Made by a program: the position numbers and the translations under genes. Source: CADDYT01 sp035294125 (GTDB lineage Bacteria > Chloroflexota > Ktedonobacteria > Ktedonobacterales > Ktedonobacteraceae). Taken from it: DNA of 64,000 bases. Positions 34,015 through 41,981 of this stretch are shown here, piece by piece. Every line of letters starts with the position of its first letter. The first letter of the stretch is position 1. The stretch covers positions 45,696 to 109,695 of the forward strand of contig DATGLM010000038.1 of NCBI GenBank assembly GCA_035294125.1, read 5' to 3'. The notes beneath the pieces were generated by a model. That model had not been told where the DNA came from and did not search any database. It was given only the letters and a program-made list of their open reading frames with translations.

Positions 34015-35568
34015 CTATCTCACCCATAATTCCTGTCCTGAGCCGTAGCGATAGGCGAGGTGGAAGTGCCGCGCGACCCAGGCGTGGAAGCCACCCAGGC
34101 GTTGCAGGCGCCCGGTAAAGAACAGCACGGCATGCACTCGTGGGGACGAGGCCGCGTCGATCACCTGTTGGGTTGTCAGGTAGCCGGTCTGGATACGCAC
34201 AAGCGAGGTATCTACCAGAGAAGGCGGCACGTCGCGGTTCGCCAGTGCGGCAATAAATTGCGCGTCCGTGATAACCTGTTCGTTGGGCGAAATCAACCGT
34301 TGCAGGTCTGTGGCGACCTGCTCGTCCTGCCGCGTCTGCGTATTCATGCTTTGCGTGCTGGCGTTGACAAAGTACGTTTGATCGCTCTGAAGATTCAGAC
34401 CGGCGGCGACAAGCACCAGGACGAGCGCAACGCCGCCCGCAATCTTTGCCACCAGCGTCCGATTCTTCACCGCCGGGCCAAAGGCGAGCGGCGCTACCTT
34501 CCCGCCAATGCCGATTACCGCCAGGCCTGCCATCGGAGGGATGAGGATGACCAGGTGGTGGTGGAACAACGGCACCTGGTCGTAGAGCAGGTAGATGCTG
34601 CCGAGCAGCCAGCCAATCAGGGGCAGCACGCGCCAGTCACCCCGCAGCAGCGCCACAATCATCCCATAGCACGCGGCTGCCGCCATAATCGAGGTGAGCA
34701 GACCTCTCATAACGTTGAGATTGTTTGCCTGCGCAGACTGATAAACCGTATTGGCGGCGGTGTGAAAATAGACGATGTCGGCGAGAAGCAGGTGGTGCGC
34801 GCCGAGGTAGGGAAAGAGCACCAGCAGAGAGGTCAGTGCCAGCGCCACAATGCCCACCGCGATCGGCAGCAGGGCAACGAGGCGCTGCGCGGGCGCCACC
34901 TTGCGCGCAATCTGCCACAGGCGAGCCAGGATCAGCAGGCAGATGGGAATGAGGGCGGCAAAGCCGAAAAACTTGCTCCATATGCTCAACGCGGTTGCAA
35001 TGCCGGTCAGCGCCGCGAGGACGATGCCGGTAATACCCTCAGGATGTTCCCACCAGGAGTAGGCGCATCCTATGGCGAGCAACATGAAGGCAACACAGGG
35101 TGCCTCGGCCTGCAGCGTCTGTGACTGCGCCAGGTAGAATGGGTCAATGGCAATCAGCAGCATCAGGGCCAGAGCACCGGGGCGCCCACAGAGGGCCTTG
35201 CCGAGCAGAAACGCACCCGGCAGCGCGAGCAGCGAGACGAGGACAATACCAAAACGGGCCGACCACAGCGTGCCACCAAGAAGCGCGTACACCGGGTAGA
35301 CTGAAAGCATGAAGAAAGGAGGCTGTGAGTAGAAGGTCTGGGCGTAGAGGGGATGTCCGGCGCTCATGGCCCGCAGCGTTTGCCAGTAGACACCCTCATC
35401 ATAGCCATCGCGATCAAAGGGAAAGCCAAGTTCATACAGGCGCAGGTTGAAAGCGACGAGCACAAGCGCGATAACTGCTAACCAGAACAGAATACTCTGC
35501 CATAAGGGAGCGCCCTCTTTCACCTTCCTCTCTGTTGCTGTCTCATTCGTAACTGTTGTTGTTGACAT
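34015..35568 (-). CDS. GT39/ArnT-like membrane glycosyltransferase
   Basis: A 517-residue polytopic GT-C enzyme. TM1 is followed by an acidic first loop 'FPFDRDGYDEGVYWQTLRAM' (about 52-70), where D/E residues are expected to be catalytic and to bind the metal, then 'HPLYAQTFYSQPPFFM'. About ten further TMs and a C-terminal periplasmic-type domain (about 420-515) follow. Such enzymes move sugars from polyprenyl-phosphate donors to lipids or proteins. The acceptor is unknown. The ATG at 35568 lacks a clear ribosome binding site. Confidence 0.83.
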   Translation of the reverse strand: MSTTTVTNETATERKVKEGAPLWQSILFWLAVIALVLVAFNLRLYELGFPFDRDGYDEGVYWQTLRAMSAGHPLYAQTFYSQPPFFMLSVYPVYALLGGTLWSARFGIVLVSLLALPGAFLLGKALCGRPGALALMLLIAIDPFYLAQSQTLQAEAPCVAFMLLAIGCAYSWWEHPEGITGIVLAALTGIATALSIWSKFFGFAALIPICLLILARLWQIARKVAPAQRLVALLPIAVGIVALALTSLLVLFPYLGAHHLLLADIVYFHTAANTVYQSAQANNLNVMRGLLTSIMAAAACYGMIVALLRGDWRVLPLIGWLLGSIYLLYDQVPLFHHHLVILIPPMAGLAVIGIGGKVAPLAFGPAVKNRTLVAKIAGGVALVLVLVAAGLNLQSDQTYFVNASTQSMNTQTRQDEQVATDLQRLISPNEQVITDAQFIAALANRDVPPSLVDTSLVRIQTGYLTTQQVIDAASSPRVHAVLFFTGRLQRLGGFHAWVARHFHLAYRYGSGQELWVR

Positions 35569-35764
35569 ACAATATTCTCGTTATTACTCTCAGTACATAC
35601 TAGTTCGCCCCACCCCAGACCGGCCACAAGGGTCAGCCCTACTATGCACGAATGTCGGCGCGGCTCTACGAGCCGCGCCAGCGCATAGAGTAGGAACCCT
35701 CTGACAGCCCCGGGCTGTCCGCCTCCTGCGGGTATCCTGTTCTCGGGCAACCAACCTGTTCGGG
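35569..35764. repeat. Intergenic palindromic segment
   Basis: 196 bp with no gene. It contains CGGCCACAAGGGTCAGCCCT, a hairpin GGCGCGGCT-CTACG-AGCCGCGCC at 35657-35679, and CAGCCCCGGGCTG. The motifs resemble the REP-like repeats at 6988 and 12425. It separates the FtsH-type gene from the downstream glycosyltransferase and may hold the latter's promoter. Confidence 0.5.
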
Positions 35765-37780
35765 CTAACCGCCCATGAAGAAGCTTGTTCCACCCCCGTT
35801 ATCCGCTGGCGGAAGGGGCATCGTGAATGCTTCGGCAGCCGGATACGCAGGGTAGGAGGGAAACTCTTCGTCTGTATCTCGTGTATGGAACGCCGGCTCC
35901 ATACTCGCGTTCGGGGTCAGGGAACCGCTGTGGTGTCCGTTACCGCTGCCCCCGGCGCCGATCAGGGTCTGCCCGTTTGCGCCATTGCTTTTGCCATTGC
36001 CATTCTTATGCCCGTTGCCGATCAACGGCTCAAATTCGCTCAGGACAGCGCGAGCCACCCGCCGTGCATCGGCCTCCTCAGCTAGCTGCTTGATCTCCTC
36101 CGCGACGAGTTCGTCGCGTTCGATCAGCGCCTCCGCGACGGCAATTAACGCCTCACTGTGCTCTTCGAGCAGGTGTTTGATCTCTTTGTACTGTTTTTGC
36201 AGCAAAGCCTCGACCCGTTCCGCTGCGTGAGGAACGCTCAATGGATTTCCGCCGGTGAGACCATCCGCGAAGGCCAGGTAGGAGGTCAGCGTACCATCCA
36301 TGCCATACGCTCCGACGTAGAGAGCCGCAAGCTGCGTAGCACTGGCAAAGTCACCCGTCACCCCGTTGAGGTTGACATCGAGGAACAACTCTTCGGAGGC
36401 GCGAGAGGCCAGCGAGATTTTGATACGAGCCAGAATCTCTTCCTTGCTGCGTGTCTTAATCGTCTCTTTAGGACGCCACGCGGCAAAAGCCTCGGCCCCC
36501 GCCAGATCGCCGCGCCGATGCAGGGTTACGTAAGCAGGGAATTCGCGTTCCAGCAAGTAGTAGCAGGCTACCGCGTGTCCCGCCTCGTGGTAGGCCAGGC
36601 GGCGGCGCTCGATCGGGGTCAATTCACTGACCTGGCGCAGGCCGTATTCATGCACATCCTGCGCTTCCGTCAAATCCTTGTACGTCACCACTTCGCGCCC
36701 ATCGAAGTGGGCGATGATGACCGCTTCGTTAATGACGTGCTTGATTGCTACCGGAGTATACTCGACAAACCGTTGTGAGAGCGCCTGGATCGAGATGCCC
36801 GGATCATGCTTCACCTTGTTGAGGTAGTACTCGATGACCTCCGGACGATACTTGTCGGTCGGCGGCGCAACATTGATCTTGCGGTCGAAGCGACCGGGGC
36901 GCAGCAATGCTGCGTCGAGCTGCTCGGGGACGTTAGTCGCCCCTACGGTCAGCACAGGCTCGTTCTGCACGCGGCTGTGGTAGAGACCAAGCGTGCGCAG
37001 GATTTTCTTAAACCAGCCGGTCTCAATGTTCGGGGGGTCCATTTCCATCAGCAGTTGGTTCAGGCCGCCTGTTCCCAGCATGCCGCCGAAGATGCCACCG
37101 CCCAGACCCATCGTGCCACCGCCTCGCGCCGAACGGGATGCGCCGATGGCATCGATTTCATCCATGAACACCACACAGCCGCCGTACTCACGGGCCAGGC
37201 GGCGTGCCTTACTGTAGAGCCTGCGAATCATCAGCACATCCATGCCGATGAACATCGCGCGGAAACTGGCGGCGCTGGCGTATGCGAATGGAACGCCTGC
37301 TTCGGTGCTCATACACTGGGCAAGGTAGCTCTTGCCGGTTCCTGGCGGGCCAGAAAGCAGCAGGCCGCGTACTGGAGTGCCACCCATATCTTCGAATTCT
37401 TTGACCCCTTGCAGCAATCTCACGATACGGCGTGCCGCTTCGAGCACCTCTGGATTCCCTTTGTAATCATCAAAGGTGACGCCCGTTTCTCCCGGCATCA
37501 CCCAGTACAAACGCGGACGCCCCAGGAACCAGAAAATGGCGACAAATTGCATGATACCAAAGAGCACTGCAAACACGATCTGAAATGTGTAGAGCAGGAT
37601 ACTCCCCGGTGATGGCGGCGTGAGTTGTGGCACAATATACACGATAAAATACCACATCACGATGCCGATAAGCACGATCCAGATCCAGCGGAGTTTCACG
37701 AAACGTCCAAACTGGTCCATACCCAGATCAATAGACCTATCCAGGGAACTCTGGTTTTTCTTACTCTCAGACTCTGACAC
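35765..37780 (-). CDS. FtsH-type membrane AAA+ metalloprotease
   Basis: About 671 residues from GTG 37780 (AAGGGATG before it; a TTG about ten codons upstream is the alternative). Two TMs (about 30-52 and 60-85) precede the AAA+ domain: Walker A 'GPPGTGKSYLAQ' (144-155), pore loop 'AMFIGM', Walker B 'VVFMDEIDAIG', SRH 'ATNVPEQLDAALLRPGRFD'. The M41 protease domain has H-E-A-G-H (about 398-402), so it should be active. Oddities: a Gly-rich insertion 'GGGTMGLGGGIFGGML' right after Walker B, and an Asn/Gly/Ser-rich tail of about 100 residues. Bacteria normally have one or more FtsH genes; this divergent one is probably a paralogue with a special substrate. Confidence 0.88.
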   Translation of the reverse strand: MSESESKKNQSSLDRSIDLGMDQFGRFVKLRWIWIVLIGIVMWYFIVYIVPQLTPPSPGSILLYTFQIVFAVLFGIMQFVAIFWFLGRPRLYWVMPGETGVTFDDYKGNPEVLEAARRIVRLLQGVKEFEDMGGTPVRGLLLSGPPGTGKSYLAQCMSTEAGVPFAYASAASFRAMFIGMDVLMIRRLYSKARRLAREYGGCVVFMDEIDAIGASRSARGGGTMGLGGGIFGGMLGTGGLNQLLMEMDPPNIETGWFKKILRTLGLYHSRVQNEPVLTVGATNVPEQLDAALLRPGRFDRKINVAPPTDKYRPEVIEYYLNKVKHDPGISIQALSQRFVEYTPVAIKHVINEAVIIAHFDGREVVTYKDLTEAQDVHEYGLRQVSELTPIERRRLAYHEAGHAVACYYLLEREFPAYVTLHRRGDLAGAEAFAAWRPKETIKTRSKEEILARIKISLASRASEELFLDVNLNGVTGDFASATQLAALYVGAYGMDGTLTSYLAFADGLTGGNPLSVPHAAERVEALLQKQYKEIKHLLEEHSEALIAVAEALIERDELVAEEIKQLAEEADARRVARAVLSEFEPLIGNGHKNGNGKSNGANGQTLIGAGGSGNGHHSGSLTPNASMEPAFHTRDTDEEFPSYPAYPAAEAFTMPLPPADNGGGTSFFMGG

Positions 37781-37865
37781 GGCGGTACATCCCTTCTGCT
37801 TCTGGGACAAGCATCGCTACCATGCTACTATACGATTTTACTATCTACTCTTAGCGCTATCCTAC

Positions 37866-38522
37866 TTATTGTAAAGGGGCGCGGAAGTCTACGAGGTTCA
37901 CTTCAATAATTGCCTCACCCGTAGAAAGCTCTGCAGTGGTGAAATGCCAGATCAAAATGCCTGTAACGACCCCTCCTGGCCCATTCGCAGAGACATCTAC
38001 CTCAACAAAACTATCTGTACTGGTGTCGGATTCACTATAAACCCCGATCACGTTGATCGCCTTCCAGTAGAGGTGCGCCTGCGTCTGGCTATAACTGCTG
38101 ACCAGTTGGTTGGGATCGGGCGGCTGTGAAATGTCTTTATCCAGCAGGCTAATAGTGCTGACATCGCCATCACGGAGCGCGTAGAGCCAGTCCTTCACCT
38201 GATCCCCTCCTCCATTGGTGCCATGCACGTGAAAGTTGAACGGATCGCTGGCGATCCCAAAGGGCAATGAACCTACTGCCACATAATTCGTTACAAAGAC
38301 GCTCGCCAGGAGGAGCACTATGACGATCAGGGTCAAAAGCTTGTGCGTTCTCATGCCAAGCAGCAGGTAATACATGCCCTTAAAGATCGGGCGAAAAATA
38401 CCTTTGACAAAGAGCGCCAGCGGCGTCTGACCCGGCCTTCTCCTGCTCGGCGTCATCTTTACCGTTTTTTTCTGCTCTGACTGCTGAGCGGGTGGTTTTT
38501 GCGTCGGGGTAGGACTCAGCAT
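37866..38522 (-). CDS. Membrane-anchored protein of unknown function
   Basis: A 218-residue protein: a basic, Pro/Gln-rich cytosolic start (1-35), one TM (about 60-82, 'LLTLIVIVLLLASVFVTNYV') and an exported domain (about 95-215). That domain alternates helices and strands ('VKDWLYALRDGDVSTISLLD', 'THLYWKAINVIGVY', 'FVEVDVSANGPGG', 'AIIEVNLVDF') in a pattern that resembles NTF2-like or DUF4878-type folds, but I do not recognise a family. It lies 55-85 bp upstream of the FtsH-type gene on the same strand, so the two may be cotranscribed and this could be an adaptor or substrate. Confidence 0.7.
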   Translation of the reverse strand: MLSPTPTQKPPAQQSEQKKTVKMTPSRRRPGQTPLALFVKGIFRPIFKGMYYLLLGMRTHKLLTLIVIVLLLASVFVTNYVAVGSLPFGIASDPFNFHVHGTNGGGDQVKDWLYALRDGDVSTISLLDKDISQPPDPNQLVSSYSQTQAHLYWKAINVIGVYSESDTSTDSFVEVDVSANGPGGVVTGILIWHFTTAELSTGEAIIEVNLVDFRAPLQ

Positions 38523-38601
38523 CTGTCTTGCATCTCAACTTTCTCAGGGAACTTGCCTGCTTGCCTGCCCGGGCAAACGGCACCACTTCTTGAATTCATA
38601 T

Positions 38602-38627
38602 GAAACGTGAAACGTGAAACGTGAAAC
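38602..38627. repeat. Short tandem repeat (GAAACGT)3-GAAAC
   Basis: Three and a half perfect copies of a 7-bp unit, about 80 bp upstream of the membrane-anchored gene at 37866-38522. It could be a slippage-prone spacer in the 5' leader or a tandem binding site. Confidence 0.6.
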
Positions 38628-38711
38628 ATCCTGAAAGTACGGGATCAGATTATTCCTGCCTTATTATGTATGATCTGTATCCTCGTCCGCAACTCTATGA
38701 TGCTCAATGTT

Positions 38712-38740
38712 ACCATACACTACAACAGCGATTTTGACAA
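38712..38740 (-). promoter_or_regulatory. Promoter of the gene at 37866-38522
   Basis: On the minus strand TTGTCA (38740-38735), a 17-bp spacer and TATGGT (38717-38712). It lies about 185 bp upstream of the ATG at 38522, giving a long leader that contains the GAAACGT repeat. Confidence 0.45.
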
Positions 38741-39133
38741 GAGATTTTGCGCGCAGTTTTCTTAATATACGTACTATTATCCCGCTACATCTCGCAGTTC
38801 GGGCCATTTTCACCCTGACATCTCCTCATAATTCTTCTGTCAGGCCTGCGGCTCGTGAGGAGAAGAGGGAGAGAGGTGGGGACACCCTACTCTCCGGCAG
38901 GGACTGTACCCCTGCACCTCGCTTTCTGAGTGGATGTCAGTTTCACCTACTTGCCAGCATGCTCGCAACATGATACTCTAAGAACAACTGTACGTATATA
39001 TAGTACTAACGGGCGAAAGAACGACTGAACTGGTAGACTGGATATCCGCCACAGGGTGATGCCTGGGGCTAGCCTGTGTTCCTGTTGAAACGAACCACGA
39101 CGGCATCCGGTCTTCCCAGGGGGAGCTATTAAG

Positions 39134-40702
39134 ATGAGCAGATTAGATGATTTTGACGAGCAGGAAGACATGGGAGGACAGGTAACAGCGCATATCTGGC
39201 TGCGCTATGCCACACAATTCACCTCGGGAGATCGCTCCTACACCATCGATATTGGCATTCCCGTGCCGCTGGGCGCGGACGCCGCAACCCGAGAGCAACT
39301 GCTGCGCGAGGCTGACGCAGGGCTGGATCAGCTTGCCAACTATGTCGAGCGCCGCGTAATGCAGGTGGCGCAGCAGAGCGGCAGCGCCGCTACGCGCCCT
39401 GCTACGCCGTCGCGCCCTGTCTCTCCGCCAGTTCCGGCTCCCACGCCTGCCGCCGCTCCCACCCCCATCTCTCTTCCCGCCTCAACTCCCGCCGTTCAGT
39501 CTGCGGCCAGCGCGAGCAAGCCCCAAACGTCTGCTGCGTCGACGCCACCCGCCCACAGCGGAACGGGCGTTGCGCCCTCACCAGCAATTCCGCTCTCTCA
39601 GGCTGCGCCGCAAAAAGAGCCAGCGCCAGCGGCTGCGCCCGGTCATCCTGATATCGGGGCCAGCATGCCGCCCAGCCCCGGTCTGCCCGCCGGTACGCTC
39701 TCGCTGCCGGAATTTCTGAAATATCTCAAGGAGATGGGGCTGGACGCCAGACGCGCTATGACGTTGCTCAAAGTAAAATCGCTTTCCGGTCTCAACCTGC
39801 GCGAAGCCCTGGAACAATTGCAACACATTCTCATGCAGGAAGGTGGAAGCCCGGCAGGCACAACTCCAACACCGTCAGCGCAAGCGGCGCGGGGGCCAAC
39901 CAGCCCGCAAGCTCCAGCACAGAACCAGCCCTCTTCTTCCAGAACAACGGAGAATCATCCAGCTTCCAATCCTGTCAATCCTGGCGGTTCCGGCCAGACA
40001 AAAGCGGGCGCGAGCAGCGCTGGCACAAACAGGCCAACGGCTAACATACCGCAAACACCACAGACTCCATCATCAACACAGGTAGCACCGCCGTCGACTT
40101 CAGCCTCCGGCAATCAGGGGCGACCTTTCGCGCAGGCCCCGGTTTCGCCTGCTGCGCCACCGACCCGACCATCGTCTAATCCTGGCACGGTTGTACGTTC
40201 GGCATCTGCTTCACCGGCAGTAGCGAACGGCGCAAAGCAGACCAGCGGCGAACCACGGCCTCTCATCCTACAGGAGGAAAAGCTCCCCTATCCCGTACCT
40301 GTCGTTTTTGACGAGGAGGAGGATGAGGATGAACAGGAAGACTTCGATTTAGAAGAAGACGAGGAAGAGCAGGAAGCATCCTTCGGTACCGGAGTTGGTC
40401 TGTCGGCGGCAAATCGTGGTAGTGCCGAAGATATTGTAAGCAGGCTGCGCGAGGCGGGTGGTAGTTCGGCTGTCAGCGCCACACGTTTGAAAGCCCTGCA
40501 CAATGTCCTCGATGGTCAGCTAACGGCTGAACAATTGCAGGCGCTCATTCATGGCGTATGGGGAGCGGCTTCTGAGAAGAAACTGAAGGGCGAGCAGGCT
40601 GAAGCCCTGATTTCCTGGGGCAAGCAAGATGAATTTGTAGCAGAGGCCGAGATGGTGCTGGCGCTCTTTGAGGAGAATGGCAATGCGAGTAGTAACCGGT
40701 GA
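39134..40702 (+). CDS. Pro/Ala-rich multi-module protein of unknown function
   Basis: A 522-residue protein of low complexity. Three folded parts can be seen: an N-terminal module (about 15-85, 'AHIWLRYATQFTSGDRSYTIDIG') that may be a beta-sheet with a helix; a short helical module (about 190-235, 'SLPEFLKYLKEMGLDARRAMTLL'); and a C-terminal helical module (about 430-515). They are joined by two Pro/Ala/Ser linkers and a very acidic stretch (about 392-420, 'DEEEDEDEQEDFDLEEDEEE'). The look is that of a scaffold. GGGGAG lies before the ATG. Its end overlaps rsmD by 20 bp, so the rsmD ribosome binding site lies inside this gene. Confidence 0.75.
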   Translation: MSRLDDFDEQEDMGGQVTAHIWLRYATQFTSGDRSYTIDIGIPVPLGADAATREQLLREADAGLDQLANYVERRVMQVAQQSGSAATRPATPSRPVSPPVPAPTPAAAPTPISLPASTPAVQSAASASKPQTSAASTPPAHSGTGVAPSPAIPLSQAAPQKEPAPAAAPGHPDIGASMPPSPGLPAGTLSLPEFLKYLKEMGLDARRAMTLLKVKSLSGLNLREALEQLQHILMQEGGSPAGTTPTPSAQAARGPTSPQAPAQNQPSSSRTTENHPASNPVNPGGSGQTKAGASSAGTNRPTANIPQTPQTPSSTQVAPPSTSASGNQGRPFAQAPVSPAAPPTRPSSNPGTVVRSASASPAVANGAKQTSGEPRPLILQEEKLPYPVPVVFDEEEDEDEQEDFDLEEDEEEQEASFGTGVGLSAANRGSAEDIVSRLREAGGSSAVSATRLKALHNVLDGQLTAEQLQALIHGVWGAASEKKLKGEQAEALISWGKQDEFVAEAEMVLALFEENGNASSNR

Positions 40703-41336
40703 AGCAAAAGGACGCAAGCTCAAATCGCCTAAAACGATGGGGACCCGCCCGATTATTGACAGGGTCAAGACGGCCCTTTTTGATATTCTCTCCACGCGGG
40801 TCGAGGACGCGCGCTTTCTTGATCTCTTTGGAGGCGTTGGCGGCGTCGGCATCGAGGCCCTGAGCCGTGGAGCAGCTCACGCGACTTTCATTGAAATGAA
40901 TGGCAAAGTTTTGAAAATCTTGCGCGAAAATTTGCAGACCACCGGTCTGCTCGACCGCGCCGAAACCCTGCACGCCGATGCCTTCAAATTCCTGCAAAAT
41001 CAGGGTTGGGGCGCGAAAGGAAGTGGGGAGAGCAATTCACCTCGTGCTTATGATATCATCTATGTAGCGCCTCCGCAGTACCAGGAGATGGCCGCACGCG
41101 CCCTCGGCATGCTTGATACGTCGCCTCTGCTGGCCGACGATGGCCTTGTTATCGTCCAGATACATCCCAAAGAGCGCCCAGGCGTTGCCGCCGTCCCGCT
41201 CTCACACCTGGCACTCACCGACGAACGGCGTTATGGCAGCACACTGCTGCTGTTTTTTGAACCGAGATCAAAGGAGCAATCCGTAAATGACGATAAAGAA
41301 AGCAATCACGAAAAAGATGACGTGGAGGAGGGATAG
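40683..41336 (+). CDS. rsmD: 16S rRNA (guanine966-N2)-methyltransferase
   Basis: RsmD-like, 217 residues. 'RVVTGEAKGRKLKSP' is the family start, 'RPIIDRVKTALFDIL' the RNA-binding element, and 'FLDLFGGVGGVGIEALSRGA' motif I. Motif IV reads V-A-P-P-Q-Y rather than the common D-P-P-Y/F, the form I associate with Chloroflexota members. ATG 40683 has AGGAG 7 bp upstream; the TTG at 40668 is not used. The last 25 residues are an acidic, Lys-rich tail not seen in E. coli RsmD. It methylates G966 in helix 31 of the small subunit. The helix-turn-helix gene starts 3 bp later. Confidence 0.9.
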   Translation: MRVVTGEAKGRKLKSPKTMGTRPIIDRVKTALFDILSTRVEDARFLDLFGGVGGVGIEALSRGAAHATFIEMNGKVLKILRENLQTTGLLDRAETLHADAFKFLQNQGWGAKGSGESNSPRAYDIIYVAPPQYQEMAARALGMLDTSPLLADDGLVIVQIHPKERPGVAAVPLSHLALTDERRYGSTLLLFFEPRSKEQSVNDDKESNHEKDDVEEG

Positions 41337-41339
41337 CTT

Positions 41340-41840
41340 ATGATGAGCAGATCGGGAAGTCGCTTTGCCTTCCTGGATGCAGGCGAGACGGCGCGTCGTC
41401 TTGGCATTGACCGCATCACCCTCGATCAGTGGGTGCGCGATGGGCGCATCAAAGCCTACAAAGGCGTCGGGCGCGATTCGTTCTTCAAGACCTCTGAGGT
41501 GCAAGCTCTCTACAACGAGCTTCACCCCGCCTCCGAACTTGCCGCCGCCATCGCCGAAGACGAGCGCGAAACCAGCACCGGAGAAGCCGATGGCAGTCAG
41601 ACCATCCAATTGACCCCCCGCCGCAAGCAGCATGACCCACAGATGAAGGTCTACCTGCGCCTGCAAGCCGACGCCAAATGGTATGATATCTCCGACGAAG
41701 ATATCCGTACCTGGTTCGGCCAGCTCTCCCCCGAGGGCTACGAACGCAACAAACGCAACGCTGAACACACCATCAAAAAGCTGCAATATCTCGTCAGCCT
41801 CATTGAAGAGGGGCAGAGGAGAGTTTCCGAGGGGGAGTAA
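41340..41840 (+). CDS. Helix-turn-helix protein with excisionase-type DNA-binding domain
   Basis: A 166-residue protein. Residues about 8-60 form a MerR/excisionase-like winged helix (HTH_17): 'FLDAGETARRLGIDRITLDQWVRDGRIKAYKGVGRDSFFK'. The C-terminal part (about 100-165, 'VYLRLQADAKWYDISDEDIRTWFGQL' then a helix) is uncharacterised. It might be a transcription factor; no phage genes are near. It starts 3 bp after rsmD. Its stop codon lies inside a 39-bp-arm inverted repeat. Confidence 0.8.
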   Translation: MMSRSGSRFAFLDAGETARRLGIDRITLDQWVRDGRIKAYKGVGRDSFFKTSEVQALYNELHPASELAAAIAEDERETSTGEADGSQTIQLTPRRKQHDPQMKVYLRLQADAKWYDISDEDIRTWFGQLSPEGYERNKRNAEHTIKKLQYLVSLIEEGQRRVSEGE

Positions 41841-41911
41841 GCAAATGAGCAAAATGCAGGGCCAGCGCTCCGGCGCTGGCCCTGCATTTTGCTCATTTGC
41901 TTACTCCCCCT
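41830..41911 (+). terminator. 39-bp-arm perfect inverted repeat spanning the stop codon
   Basis: The left arm (41830-41868, beginning AGGGGGAGTAAGCAAATG) contains the last codons and the TAA stop of the helix-turn-helix gene. The right arm (41873-41911) is its exact complement, with a TCCG loop. It ends 71 bp before the next gene's start. It must form a very stable hairpin in RNA, longer than any normal terminator stem. Confidence 0.75.
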
Positions 41912-41981
41912 GAAATTGTGTTGAGATGCACGGAGGCAAAACGTCTATCTGGGCATAGAAACGAAGGAGGTGCATCGAGGA

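Larger units (their letters stand above)
38523..39133. other. Long divergent intergenic region
   Basis: About 610 bp between divergent genes, AT-rich in the middle. It contains the tandem GAAACGT repeat at 38602-38627 and the minus-strand promoter at 38712-38740. TTGACA overlaps that promoter's -35 on the plus strand (38734-38739) and could start the rightward transcript, although no good -10 follows. No gene is supported. Confidence 0.5.

Noticed and set aside
38602..38627. Possible CRISPR-like array
   Set aside because: The unit is 7 bp with no spacers and no cas genes are in the window; it is a simple tandem repeat.
41340..41840. Excisionase-type protein as a sign of a prophage or integrative element
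   Set aside because: No integrase, attachment repeat or phage gene is near, and rsmD directly upstream is a housekeeping gene.
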